64,000 bases of DNA from the NCBI GenBank assembly GCA_048262255.1, contig JBLXFH010000002.1, positions 186,001 through 250,000 of the forward strand. Direction: 5' to 3'. The stretch comes from JABMNT01 sp048262255. Lineage in GTDB: Bacteria > Pseudomonadota > Alphaproteobacteria > Rhodospirillales > Casp-alpha2. Under the pieces are notes generated by a model. That model saw nothing but the letters and a program-made list of their open reading frames with translations. It searched no databases and was not told the origin of the DNA. This document shows positions 17,692 to 26,473 of this stretch, piece after piece. The number at the start of each line of letters is the position of its first letter. Position 1 is the first letter of the stretch. The translations under genes were made by a program, and so were the position numbers.

Positions 17692-18729
17692 CTACTTAAC
17701 CATTCCAATTTCCTTGTAATAACGTTCGGCACCGGGATGGAGCGGAATACCTAAGCCATCCAGAGCATTTTCAATGACAATGGCACGCCCTTTCGGATGA
17801 CCATTATCCATGATCTGGCGCGCCGCTTTGTTCCAAAAAGCCTTGGTGATTTTATAGACAAGATCGTTATCGAGATTAACGTTAACAATCCACTGGGCAC
17901 CAACACTGACCGTTGGGGTTTCCGGTATGTCGCCATAAGTGCCGGCGGGCACGATATCGTGTGAAAACAGGCCGGTCCGGCGGACCAGGGAAGACGATTT
18001 TTCATGTGAAATCGGAAGCAGCGTGATGTCTTTGCCCGCAACCAACTGGCTGATTGATTTCGCTGGATAGCCGACCACGATAAAAAAAGCATCCAGCCTG
18101 TCATCTACGATTTTGCGCATGGCCAGATTGGGTTTGATATATTCCGGCAGAATGTCTTTCTCGGTGATCCCGTATTCAGCCAGAACCAACCGGGCATCGC
18201 CCAAGGTTCCCGATCCGGGCTCGTCAAGCGACACCCGCTTTCCACGAAGGTCTGAAATGCTGGTTATCCCGGCATTCTTACGCGCAACCACATGAATGGT
18301 TTCACGGTAGAGACTGGTGATCGCCCGCAACTCATGGATGGGCGGTTTGCCTTCAAACACGCCTGTTCCCGTGTAAGCCTCATGAATCACATTGGACTGT
18401 GCAAAACCCGATTCCAGCTGACCGCTAAAAATGGCTTCGACATTGGAAACGGAACCATTGGAAGACTGGGGCACACCAATCAATCCCGGGATACCGCAGC
18501 TCCCGCCCTGATCACATGGACGGGATCCTCTCGGATTGCTGATCGTCAAGGCAACCATGCCGCCGATGGGGTAATAGGTCCCTGCGATTCCGGCCGTACC
18601 AATCCGAAAAAAGTTAATATCCTGCGTTTCAGTTGCTGAGGCCGTAACCGCTGTAACGGCGAAAACAACAAAGGCAATCAGCCGAAACGGCCAGATTATT
18701 CGCATAATCTGCGGACAGGAAATAAACAC
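17692..18729 (-). CDS. TAXI-family periplasmic solute receptor
   Basis: Periplasmic binding protein of the TRAP-associated TAXI family. It has a signal peptide ending near ASATETQD, then FRIGTAGIAGTYYPIGGMVA at the mature N-terminus, the usual TAXI opening, and SNGSVSNVEAIFSGQLESGF and GKRVSLDEPGSGT further on. I chose GTG 18729 because AGAGGGGGG lies directly upstream; TTG 18756 and ATG 18705 are alternatives. A cysteine pair lies in RPCDQGGSCGIPG. It is followed at once by a sensor kinase rather than by a fused DctQM membrane protein, so a sensory role is more likely than transport. Ligands of TAXI proteins are often glutamate or other carboxylates, but the sequence does not show which. Confidence 0.88.
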   Translation of the reverse strand: MFISCPQIMRIIWPFRLIAFVVFAVTAVTASATETQDINFFRIGTAGIAGTYYPIGGMVALTISNPRGSRPCDQGGSCGIPGLIGVPQSSNGSVSNVEAIFSGQLESGFAQSNVIHEAYTGTGVFEGKPPIHELRAITSLYRETIHVVARKNAGITSISDLRGKRVSLDEPGSGTLGDARLVLAEYGITEKDILPEYIKPNLAMRKIVDDRLDAFFIVVGYPAKSISQLVAGKDITLLPISHEKSSSLVRRTGLFSHDIVPAGTYGDIPETPTVSVGAQWIVNVNLDNDLVYKITKAFWNKAARQIMDNGHPKGRAIVIENALDGLGIPLHPGAERYYKEIGMVK

Positions 18730-18909
18730 ATCAAGCCCCCCTCTAAACCGCCTCAACTAAATGTCGACAGGTTACCCCCGGAAGAATCTTACACACAATT
18801 TCCGTGAAGTCACAAAAAAATCTATGAATCACAAAAGTTTAGTGATCAATTGTATGCAACCTCAAACAGAACCCCCTGTTTTCAGGCTTTGCGGATGCGC
18901 ATCCCCCGG

Positions 18910-18960
18910 CACAAAAAAGAGGAGGCGGATCCGCCGAAATTCGGCAGAACCGCCTCCTCC
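18910..18960 (-). terminator. Rho-independent terminator after dctP
   Basis: A perfect 10-bp stem (18919-18928 with 18950-18959, GAGGAGGCGG) encloses an inner GCCGAA/TTCGGC-like hairpin. On the minus strand it is followed by CTTTTTTG. It lies 17 bases past the dctP stop, ends the TRAP operon, and insulates it from the downstream TAXI gene. Confidence 0.9.
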
Positions 18961-18975
18961 GGATTTCCTCAAAGA

Positions 18976-20034
18976 TCAGCTGTAACGATAAGGCCGACCT
19001 GCCTTTGCCATCACCGCATTGTATTTCTTGAAAATGTCGATTACTTTTTTGGCCCGTGGGCTGGTCGTCGCCACTTCATCCCAGAATTTCAAGGCTTCCG
19101 CTTCAACCGTCGCCCATTCCTCATCCGGAATGGAGGTCAGTTCCAGTTTGGTGCCTTCCGTCCGCAATTGGGCCTCACCGCCCCAATACCAGTGCTGACG
19201 GTAATAATGGGAGCTATCCATGCATAGCTTGAGCAAGGTTTTCAGATGATCCGGCAGTTCATTATAACGCTCCTCATTCGCAAAAAACGACCCGCACCAG
19301 GCACCGGAAATGTTGTTAGTCAGGAAGTAGTTGGTCACATCCGCCCAACCGACCGTGTAATCCTCGGTAATACCGGACCAGGCAATGCCATCCAGTTCAC
19401 CGGTTTGCACTGCCACTTCAATATCTTCCCAGGGCAAGGTCACCGGCACAACGCCAAAGCGTGACAGAAACTTACCGGCTGTCGGGAAGGTAAAGACTCG
19501 TTTGCCCTTCAAATCTTCGAGACTGTGGATTGGATCAACTGTATTGAAATGACACGGGTCCCAGGCCCCGGCGCTCAGCCATTTTACGTTTTCCACCTCC
19601 CCATAAGCTTCTTCCCATATTTCTTTCAGACCGTATTGCTCAAACAAGACCGGCACATCCAGGGAATAGCGGGTGGCAAACGGAAAATAACCCCCAAAAA
19701 CCGACACATCGACAGGTGCCGCAATGGAATCATCATCACTCTGCACGGCATCAATGGTGCCGTTTTGCATGGCCCGGAACAGTTCACCTGTCGGCACCAG
19801 TTGGTCCGCATAATAAAGCTCGATTTCCATTTCCCCGTTGGCGACTTTATTAAAATCGTCAATGGCCGGTTTAATCACATGCGCGGCCAGGGCAGCCCCT
19901 GCATAGGTTTGCAATCGCCATTTGATCTTTTTGTCTGCGGCTTTTACGTAGGGAGCACTGAGTGTAGAGGCACCCACCGCAGCAACCGTTGCCACCCCGG
20001 CGGTTTTCAGAAAATCACGTCTTTTTGTCGTCAT
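18976..20034 (-). CDS. dctP: TRAP transporter solute-binding protein DctP
   Basis: Periplasmic receptor of a tripartite TRAP transporter. The 352 residues begin with a Tat-type signal (KRRDFLKTAGVATVAAVGAS) and continue with the DctP fold, including IKWRLQTYAGAALAAHVIKP and LKGKRVFTFPTAGKFLSRFG. The motifs WSGITEDYTVGWADVTNYFL and the aromatic HYYRQHWYWGGEA resemble the subgroup that binds 2-oxoacids or related carboxylates (TakP-like), but the ligand is not certain. GGAG precedes the start. It is the last gene of dctQ-dctM-dctP, 100 bases after dctM, and is closed by a strong terminator. Confidence 0.92.
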   Translation of the reverse strand: MTTKRRDFLKTAGVATVAAVGASTLSAPYVKAADKKIKWRLQTYAGAALAAHVIKPAIDDFNKVANGEMEIELYYADQLVPTGELFRAMQNGTIDAVQSDDDSIAAPVDVSVFGGYFPFATRYSLDVPVLFEQYGLKEIWEEAYGEVENVKWLSAGAWDPCHFNTVDPIHSLEDLKGKRVFTFPTAGKFLSRFGVVPVTLPWEDIEVAVQTGELDGIAWSGITEDYTVGWADVTNYFLTNNISGAWCGSFFANEERYNELPDHLKTLLKLCMDSSHYYRQHWYWGGEAQLRTEGTKLELTSIPDEEWATVEAEALKFWDEVATTSPRAKKVIDIFKKYNAVMAKAGRPYRYS

Positions 20035-20134
20035 TTAATTTCTCCGTGTTTCAATTGCAGAACAAATCTCACTTACTTTATTGGAACAATGCCCCCCTGA
20101 TTAAATTACTCTTTTTGTTTAATTTCACCAAAAT

Positions 20135-21457
20135 TTATCGCGCATAGAAGGTTTGTGGTAACCAGAGCGCAATCTCCGGAAAGACCATCACCAGGATCAG
20201 GCCGAAGATCATGACCCCGACAAACGGGATAATGGATCGATAGATATCGATCAGCGTGACCTCCTTGGGTGCCATTGCCCGCATCAGAAACAGGTTGTAA
20301 CCGAAGGGCGGCGTCATATAGGCAATCTGGCAGGTAATGGTGTAGAGCACCCCATACCAGATCAGATCAAAACCCAGCATCTTGACCAGCGGCACATACA
20401 AAGGCGCGACGATAACCAGCATAGCCGTATCATCCAGAAACATACCCATCAGTAAATAGGACAACTGCATCAGGATCAGGACTTCCCAGGGCGAAAGCCC
20501 GAGTTTGCCGATGAAGAACCCTTCAATGGCTTTCACCGCGCCCAACCCATCAAACACCGCGCCAAAGCACAGGGCGGCGAGGATGATCCACATAAACATG
20601 CAGCTGACACTGAGCGTTTTTTGCACCGTGTCGTGAACAATCTTTTTCGTCAAACGCCGTTTGATCATTGCAGCCACCGTTGCCGAAACCGCCCCTACAG
20701 CAGAGCTTTCAACAAGTGACGTCACCCCCATCAGAAACAGGCCTGTCATAAAAAAGAAAATCGCCAGCGGCAGAATACCGGCCCGTAACAAACGCAATTT
20801 CTCTATCCAGCCCATCTGGCGTTCCGCTGCCGGCAAGGCGGGGCCCAATTGTGGTTGCAGTTTGCAGCGTATGACAATGTAAATGACAAACAGACTGGCC
20901 ATCATCAACCCCGGAAAGACACCCGCCAGCCACAACTGGCCAACCGGCTGACGCGCGATCATGCCATAGAGCACGAGAACCACGCTGGGCGGCACAAGGA
21001 TACCCAAAGAGCTACCAGCCTGGATGACACCGGTAACCATGATCTTATCGTAACCCCGGCGTAGAAGCTCCGGCAAAGCAATGGTTGCGCCTATGGCCAT
21101 TCCGGCAACACTCAGGCCATTCATGGCGGAAATAACAACCATCAGTCCGATGGTGCCAATCGCAAGCCCGCCATTCAGAGGCCCCATCCAGACATGAAAC
21201 ATTTTATAGAGATCATCGGCAATGCCCGATTCAGAGAGCATAAACCCCATGTAAACAAACAACGGCAGGGTCAGCAGCGGATACCACTTCATCAGCTTCA
21301 TGCTGGCGCTGAAGCCCATTTCCGCACCGCCATCTCCCCACAACAGCAAAGCGGCGGCTACGGCCACAAACCCGATCGCGCCAAACACCCGCTGCCCGGT
21401 CAGTAGCATCAGCATCATGGAGGCGAACATCAGGATGGCGATCCATTCGTAACTCAT
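20135..21457 (-). CDS. dctM: TRAP transporter large permease DctM
   Basis: Sodium-driven transport subunit of the TRAP system. The 440 residues contain about 12 membrane segments, with family landmarks PLFVYMGFMLSESGIADDLY, VIQAGSSLGILVPPSVVLVL and LLMGMFLDDTAMLVIVAPLY. The start overlaps the dctQ stop by 4 bases, implying coupled translation of the two membrane subunits. Length agrees with the family (about 430-450). Confidence 0.95.
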   Translation of the reverse strand: MSYEWIAILMFASMMLMLLTGQRVFGAIGFVAVAAALLLWGDGGAEMGFSASMKLMKWYPLLTLPLFVYMGFMLSESGIADDLYKMFHVWMGPLNGGLAIGTIGLMVVISAMNGLSVAGMAIGATIALPELLRRGYDKIMVTGVIQAGSSLGILVPPSVVLVLYGMIARQPVGQLWLAGVFPGLMMASLFVIYIVIRCKLQPQLGPALPAAERQMGWIEKLRLLRAGILPLAIFFFMTGLFLMGVTSLVESSAVGAVSATVAAMIKRRLTKKIVHDTVQKTLSVSCMFMWIILAALCFGAVFDGLGAVKAIEGFFIGKLGLSPWEVLILMQLSYLLMGMFLDDTAMLVIVAPLYVPLVKMLGFDLIWYGVLYTITCQIAYMTPPFGYNLFLMRAMAPKEVTLIDIYRSIIPFVGVMIFGLILVMVFPEIALWLPQTFYAR

Positions 21458-21993
21458 GAACCGCTCTCCAGTCGCACCGGCCTGTCGCCCAGATCAATGC
21501 CCCGATAACGCGCCACGTCCTTGAAAAAAATGGCAATGGCCTGCAACAAAGTCAGAAAAATCCCGATGCAGGCAACGATTTTGATCGGCCACATCTTCGG
21601 TGCCCAGGCGGAATAACTTTTTTCGCCATATTGCAGGGCGTACTCAGCACTGGAAATGCCGCCGTAGAGCAACAAAACCAAAAAGAATATGAGAAAAACC
21701 GACGTCAGGGCATCGGACAAGGCTTTTCCTTTATCGGACCAGAGCCCATAGACCAGGTCCATGCGCACATGGGAATCAATCTGCATGGAATAGCCGCCCC
21801 CCAGCAGGTAATAGGCGACCATCATGAACTGGGCCATTTCCAGCGTCCAAAGGGACGGATTAAAAAAGGTTTTGGAAATGGAGGACCAGAACAGGATGCC
21901 CATGAGAACAAAGATCATATACATGGCGAGCCGCCCAACACCGCGATTGAGCTTATCGACCCATTGGACATAGGCAACAATTACGCCCGGCAT
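21454..21993 (-). CDS. dctQ: TRAP transporter small permease DctQ
   Basis: Four-helix membrane partner of DctM. The 179 residues include a first helix at about 20-37 and the stretch LWTLEMAQFMMVAYYLLGGG, followed by a run like MQIDSHVRMDLVYGLWSDKG, the usual DctQ signature. It is the first gene of the TRAP operon. The promoter should lie upstream in the 351-base gap that also holds a chemoreceptor remnant. Confidence 0.92.
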   Translation of the reverse strand: MPGVIVAYVQWVDKLNRGVGRLAMYMIFVLMGILFWSSISKTFFNPSLWTLEMAQFMMVAYYLLGGGYSMQIDSHVRMDLVYGLWSDKGKALSDALTSVFLIFFLVLLLYGGISSAEYALQYGEKSYSAWAPKMWPIKIVACIGIFLTLLQAIAIFFKDVARYRGIDLGDRPVRLESGS

Positions 21994-22060
21994 TCGTCTC
22001 TACTCATACGGATTTTCTCCCCCGAGATTTTCCCACAATGAAAAGGTTAGCGGCATCTAT

Positions 22061-22247
22061 CGCCGAGGTCTATCCACAATAGTTGATGAAACCAATCGGA
22101 AAACCCAGAACTTGACTGCTGCTGCCGGAAAAATTGGCGAAAGTCGCGCTGATTACAGATATTACGGACCAAACCAATTTGCTGGCGCACCAGTCTGAAA
22201 TCCTGAAGGGTGAGATGGACAAGTTTCTGACCCAGGTTCGGGCCTGA
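22061..22247 (+). pseudogene. Remnant of a methyl-accepting chemotaxis protein gene
   Basis: In one frame (from 22082) the plus strand reads VDETNRKTQNLTAAAGKIGE. After a one-base shift (frame 22143) it continues VALITDITDQTNLLA, then jumps directly to HQSEILKGEMDKFLTQVRA and a TGA at 22245. The first two blocks match the signalling tip of chemoreceptors (normally IGEVVALITDIAxQTNLLALNATIEAARAG) and the last matches their extreme C-terminus. The highly conserved block from LNATIEAARAG to the C-terminal linker is deleted and there is no start codon, so this is a dead fragment. Its neighbours are unrelated to chemotaxis. Confidence 0.75.
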
Positions 22248-22252
22248 GCCAT

Positions 22253-22284
22253 CCTTCAGACAGGCTCTGAAGGTATAGAGCCTG
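22253..22284 (+). repeat. Two overlapping, mutually exclusive inverted repeats
   Basis: CCTTCAGA/TCTGAAGG (22253-22260 with 22266-22273) and CAGGCTCT/AGAGCCTG (22261-22268 with 22277-22284) are both perfect 8-bp stems and share bases 22266-22268, so only one can form at a time. They lie 6 bases past the chemoreceptor remnant stop. No T-run follows on either strand. Confidence 0.6.
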
Positions 22285-22344
22285 CCGGAAGCTTTAGAAT
22301 AGGTACGCTCAGAGACCAATCGTTATGGTTTAAGCGGCCTCATA

Positions 22345-23829
22345 TCAGGAGGTTTTCATTTTTAAGGCGACGAACCGAGGACCTTGCCGGTTTTCCAACC
22401 GCAACAACACAGACGTTTGTTTGTGTTTTTTGGCATCTTCGATTTTCTCAGTCACCTGTTCGGTCGTAGAAACTTCCTGCTGACCGATTTCTACAATCAC
22501 GTCTCCCGGACGCACACCTTTTTCAATGGCCGGTCCGTTGTCATCGACACCGGTCACAACGAGACCCTTGGCGCCCTTTTCCATTTGCAACCTATTGCGC
22601 AAAGGATCGGTCAGGGACGACAGGGTTAACCCCAGATCATCAAAATGCTGACTCCCGTCAGGCTGGCTGTCTCCGCGCTGGCCATCCTCCGCCGAAGCCA
22701 GTTGCGCTGCCTCTTTCAGCTCGCCGATTTTGACATTCAGCGAGCCTCGCTTGCCACGCCGCCAGTATTCGACATTGACCGTATCGCCGGCGTTTGTTTT
22801 GGCCACCATGCGAGGTAACGCGCGCATCTCCTGAACCGGTTCGCCATTGAATTTCAGGATGACGTCTCCGGTTTTGATTTGAGCTTTGTCGGCTGGTGTG
22901 CCTTCTTCCACATTGGCGACCAAAGCGCCTTCCGTATTATCCAACCCCAGGGATTCGGCGATTTCATTGGTCACCGGCTGGATCTGAACGCCAAGCCATC
23001 CACGCCGGATCTCTCCATGTTCGCGCAACTGACTGATGATCGGCTGCACCGTTGAGGACGGAATGGCAAAGCCAATCCCGACACTTCCGCCGGACGGTGA
23101 ATAAATGGCCGAGTTGACGCCAATCACTTCGCCATCGCTATTAAACATCGGGCCACCCGAATTGCCTTTATTGATCGAGGCATCCGTCTGGATAAAATCA
23201 TCATAGGGGCCGGAGTGAATATCGCGGCCACGCGCCGAAATAATACCGGTCGTTACTGTACCGCCAAGGCCAAAAGGGTTACCAATGGCGACAACCCAGT
23301 CGCCGACCCGCGATTTGTCGGAATCGCCAAATTTGACAGCTTGCAGGGGCGTGTCCGAAGAGACCTTCAACAGCGCCAGATCGGTTTTTTTATCGCGCCC
23401 GATCAGCGTCGCCTTCAGGCGCTGGTCATCAGCAAGAATTACCGTGATTTCATCGGCATTCTCGATCACATGGTTATTGGTCACGATATATCCGTCTTCA
23501 CTGATGATAAAACCGGAGCCGAGTGATGTGGCGCGCCGGGCCCCTTGCTGAGGTGCGCTGCGCTCATTGAAGTTTTTAAAAAATTCTTCAAATGGTGATC
23601 CTTGAGGAAACCCGAACCGCTCCGGCTTAGGGTTTTCTTTGACTGTTTGCGTGCTTGAAATGTTAACCACGGATGGCAACAGCTTCTCGGTCAGGTCTGC
23701 GAAGCCATTGGGCACCGACCGCGCCTGCGCCGTCACGGTGTTCGCCATCAACAGACACATCATCAAAGCCACGGCCGGCATGGACAGAACCCTGCCAATC
23801 GCCCTTTTACTCAATGGATAAGCGTTCAT
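22345..23829 (-). CDS. degP: Periplasmic serine endoprotease DegP/HtrA (Do family)
   Basis: Periplasmic quality-control protease/chaperone. The 494 residues comprise a signal peptide (to about TAQARSVP), a trypsin-like domain with the catalytic triad visible as NNHVIEN (His), KTDLALLKV (Asp) and GNSGGPMF (Ser), and two PDZ domains (about 280-375 and 395-490, each with a carboxylate-binding loop). The length fits DegP/MucD. It is monocistronic here; its 207-base upstream gap also lies downstream of gmk. Confidence 0.95.
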   Translation of the reverse strand: MNAYPLSKRAIGRVLSMPAVALMMCLLMANTVTAQARSVPNGFADLTEKLLPSVVNISSTQTVKENPKPERFGFPQGSPFEEFFKNFNERSAPQQGARRATSLGSGFIISEDGYIVTNNHVIENADEITVILADDQRLKATLIGRDKKTDLALLKVSSDTPLQAVKFGDSDKSRVGDWVVAIGNPFGLGGTVTTGIISARGRDIHSGPYDDFIQTDASINKGNSGGPMFNSDGEVIGVNSAIYSPSGGSVGIGFAIPSSTVQPIISQLREHGEIRRGWLGVQIQPVTNEIAESLGLDNTEGALVANVEEGTPADKAQIKTGDVILKFNGEPVQEMRALPRMVAKTNAGDTVNVEYWRRGKRGSLNVKIGELKEAAQLASAEDGQRGDSQPDGSQHFDDLGLTLSSLTDPLRNRLQMEKGAKGLVVTGVDDNGPAIEKGVRPGDVIVEIGQQEVSTTEQVTEKIEDAKKHKQTSVLLRLENRQGPRFVALKMKTS

Positions 23830-24036
23830 TTTTCAATACACCCTCATTAAACGCGCATGAAGAATATCCTCATACGGTTCCGTTAAACCAATAGAGCCGG
23901 ACAGCCTTTGCCCGTTCTCAATTTCGAGGGTGAATATTGATCCAAAATATGGCCGAACCGTGTTGGAACTGGGGTACTTTGAAGGTCTTTTCAGAAGACG
24001 AAGCAGCTTGTAATAGCGCTGGTCGAATATTTGCGT

Positions 24037-24693
24037 CTACTGGCTCACACCCAGATCACGGATGAAATCGCCGAGACCGACGCGCCGGTCACGGCGCAGA
24101 CGTTCGGCGGCAAGAATCGATTCCACCTGGCGCACGCTCTCTTCCAGGTCGTAATTGACGATGATGTAATCGTATTCAGCCCAGTGGCTCATTTCCGACG
24201 TTGCCTTGGCCATACGCCCCTTGACCACCTCTTCCGAGTCTTGGGCGCGGGCATACAAACGGCGCTCCAGTTCCTCAATGGACGGCGGCAGAATAAAGAT
24301 GCTAACCAGATCCTCGCGCGCGTTTTGCTTTAGCTGCTGGGTTCCCTGCCAGTCCACATCAAACAGCACGTCGTGCCCTTCGGATAGGGCCTCCTCGACC
24401 GGTCCCCGTGGGGTTCCATAGGAATTTCCGAAAACCGTTGCGTATTCCAGCAATTCCCGTGCCTCCACCATGGAATCAAAGGCCGCTTGATCGAGAAAAA
24501 TATAATCTTTTCCGTCAACTTCGCCCGGTCTGCTGGGGCGCGTGGTAACAGAAATGGACATCGCCAGATTCTCATGACGGCTCAAAATCTGGCGGGAGAT
24601 CGTCGACTTTCCGGCCCCAGACGGGGAAGACAGAACGAGCATCAGGCCACGTCGGGAAATTTCATCATGTTTTTTTGTCATTCTGGCAGCCAT
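24037..24693 (-). CDS. gmk: Guanylate kinase
   Basis: Phosphorylates GMP to GDP. The 218-residue protein has the P-loop SSPSGAGKSTISRQ near residue 22, the GMP-binding SVTTRPSRPGEVDGKDYIF, and FDVDWQGTQQLKQ. Its ATG directly abuts the stop codon of yicC (no gap), so the pair is translationally coupled. The yicC-gmk pairing is widespread in Proteobacteria. Confidence 0.96.
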   Translation of the reverse strand: MAARMTKKHDEISRRGLMLVLSSPSGAGKSTISRQILSRHENLAMSISVTTRPSRPGEVDGKDYIFLDQAAFDSMVEARELLEYATVFGNSYGTPRGPVEEALSEGHDVLFDVDWQGTQQLKQNAREDLVSIFILPPSIEELERRLYARAQDSEEVVKGRMAKATSEMSHWAEYDYIIVNYDLEESVRQVESILAAERLRRDRRVGLGDFIRDLGVSQ

Positions 24694-25584
24694 CTATTCA
24701 ATATTCTGTATTTGCTCTCTGAATCGCTCAATAAAGGATTTCAGATCAAGGCCGATTTGCGTCAACCCCACATCCGTGGATTTTGAGCAGAGCGTATTCG
24801 CCTCGCGGTTAAATTCCTGACACAGAAAATCGAGCTTCCGGCCAACGGCCCCACTGTCTTTCAGATAGCCGCGTGCCGCCGCCTCGTGGGCAACCAGACG
24901 GTCGATTTCTTCGCGGATATCGGCTTTCGTTACCAACACGGCAACTTCCTGCGCCATCCGTTCTTCGGTCAGTTCCGACGCATCGCCAAGGATCTCGTTG
25001 AGTTGCATTTGCAACCGTTCGCGAATCGCTTGTGGACGGCTCGCTGCATTGCTCTTGGCCATCTCAGCCAAATCAGCGATTTGCGCCAGCTGCTCCGCCA
25101 ACACGACGGATAAGCGCTCCCCTTCGTTCTTGCGCATCTCGTCCAGCGCCTTTACGGCTCTGTCAAAATCCGCAAGCAGCGCCTTTACCAGCACCATACG
25201 CTGCTCTTCCGTCACGTCCTGCTCAACGGGCTCAAGAACGCCACGCAACGCCATGACATCCGCCGCACAAGACGGAGCCGCATTGGGCAAACGGCCTTCG
25301 ATTTCCGGCAGGGCAGCCAGAACAACATTCAGAACATCGTTGTTGATCTGAACGCCACCGGTTGTTTTCTGCCAGTCAACCGTCAGGCCGACCGTTACAT
25401 TTCCGCGTTTCAGGGTTTTGGAAATGCGCTCTCGCACCAGAACATCCAGATCTTCGAAACCCGAGGCATAACGACACCGGACATCAAGGCCCTTGGAATT
25501 GACACTTTTGATTTCCCAGGACCATGCGCACAAATCATTTTGCCCATCCATCCGCGCGAAACCGGTCATTGACTTTAACGTCAC
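24694..25584 (-). CDS. yicC: YicC-family endoribonuclease
   Basis: The 296-residue YicC/YloC protein starts LKSMTGFARM, the family hallmark, and ends with the DUF1732 region (EEIDRLVAHEAAARGYLKDS and GRKLDFLCQEFNREANTLCS). E. coli YicC has been described as an endoribonuclease acting on RyhB; the cellular role here is not known. It is the first gene of the yicC-gmk pair and is divergent from the SDR at 25686. Confidence 0.92.
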   Translation of the reverse strand: MTLKSMTGFARMDGQNDLCAWSWEIKSVNSKGLDVRCRYASGFEDLDVLVRERISKTLKRGNVTVGLTVDWQKTTGGVQINNDVLNVVLAALPEIEGRLPNAAPSCAADVMALRGVLEPVEQDVTEEQRMVLVKALLADFDRAVKALDEMRKNEGERLSVVLAEQLAQIADLAEMAKSNAASRPQAIRERLQMQLNEILGDASELTEERMAQEVAVLVTKADIREEIDRLVAHEAAARGYLKDSGAVGRKLDFLCQEFNREANTLCSKSTDVGLTQIGLDLKSFIERFREQIQNIE

Positions 25585-25685
25585 TTAGACACCCCTCATT
25601 TTTTCAGTTTCTTTTTATACCGAGCCCGGCAGAGGACAACAATAGAGACCGTTTATTAAGTCGGAACAGGAGCTATACTCGGTTT

Positions 25686-26459
25686 ATGAGCATTCTTCGC
25701 CCCGCCCCCAAATCGATTTTAATTACCGGTGCCTCAAGCGGGATTGGGCGGGCTCTGGCGCTGGCTTATGCAGCGCCGAATGTTCATCTGGCACTGTGTG
25801 GGCGCAACCGGAACCGGCTTGCCGAGGTTGCCGGAGAATGTCTGGCAAAAGGGGCTGACGTTTCTGAAAAAGTCCTTGATATACAGGATCGATTCGCCTG
25901 TGCAGACTGGCTCCTGAAAATCGATCAGAAGGCGCCCCTCGATCTTGTCATCGCCAATGCGGGAATATCGACAGGGACCCAGCCGGGAGTATCGGAAGAA
26001 GAGCAAATCCGTGATGTATTTGCCATCAATATGGCTGGAACCCTGAATACGGTCCTGCCGGCGATTGAACGCATGAAATCCCGCCAGCATGGGCAAATCG
26101 CCGTTCTCAGTTCACTTGCCGGGTTTCGCGGCATGCCCTCAGCTCCGGCCTACAGCGCCTCAAAAGCCGCGATCCGCAGCTATGGAGAAGGTTTGCGCGG
26201 GCGCTTGGCGGGCGACGGCATACAGGTCAGCGTCATTTGTCCCGGTTTTGTCATAAGCCGCATCACCGATGCCAATGACTTTCCCATGCCGTTTCTGATG
26301 GAGGCCGACAAGGCTGCAGAAATCATCCGCAAGGGCCTGCAAAAGAACAAGGCGCGCATAGCTTTTCCTTGGCAGATGTACCTTCTTACCCGCCTGATCA
26401 GCGCCGTTCCTCAGGACTGGATTGATCAGTTTTTAAACAGGGCAGCCCGGAAAGTGTAA
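25686..26459 (+). CDS. Short-chain dehydrogenase/reductase, substrate unknown
   Basis: Rossmann-fold NAD(P)-dependent oxidoreductase of 257 residues. It has the cofactor motif TGASSGIGRALALAY, the NAG motif (IANAGIS), catalytic Ser in LSSLAGFRG and YSASK. A C-terminal hydrophobic segment (WQMYLLTRLISAV) may be membrane-associated, as in DltE/YqjQ-like SDRs. I chose ATG 25686 since the family motif begins a few residues later; the upstream open frame to 25524 overlaps yicC. AGGAG lies 13 bases upstream, a long spacer. It converges with mltG (14-base gap). Confidence 0.88.
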   Translation: MSILRPAPKSILITGASSGIGRALALAYAAPNVHLALCGRNRNRLAEVAGECLAKGADVSEKVLDIQDRFACADWLLKIDQKAPLDLVIANAGISTGTQPGVSEEEQIRDVFAINMAGTLNTVLPAIERMKSRQHGQIAVLSSLAGFRGMPSAPAYSASKAAIRSYGEGLRGRLAGDGIQVSVICPGFVISRITDANDFPMPFLMEADKAAEIIRKGLQKNKARIAFPWQMYLLTRLISAVPQDWIDQFLNRAARKV

Positions 26460-26473
26460 TCTGCCGCAACGCT

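Larger units (their letters stand above)
21994..22344. other. Gene-free gap between dctQ and degP
   Basis: No intact gene. It holds the upstream region of dctQ, a decayed chemoreceptor fragment on the plus strand (about 22061-22247) and two overlapping inverted repeats (22253-22284). The open frame of about 90 codons on the minus strand at 22047-22319 is antisense to the remnant and resembles nothing I recognise. Confidence 0.6.

Noticed and set aside
17692..22000. TAXI receptor as part of the neighbouring TRAP transporter
   Set aside because: The DctQM operon has its own DctP receptor and is separated from the TAXI gene by a strong terminator; TAXI proteins normally pair with fused DctQM subunits.
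22047..22319. Minus-strand frame of 90 codons between dctQ and degP
   Set aside because: It is antisense to the chemoreceptor remnant and no homology is apparent.
23830..23900. EcfG-type general stress promoter before degP (GGAAC with CGTT)
   Set aside because: The elements are 23 bases apart rather than the usual 16-17.
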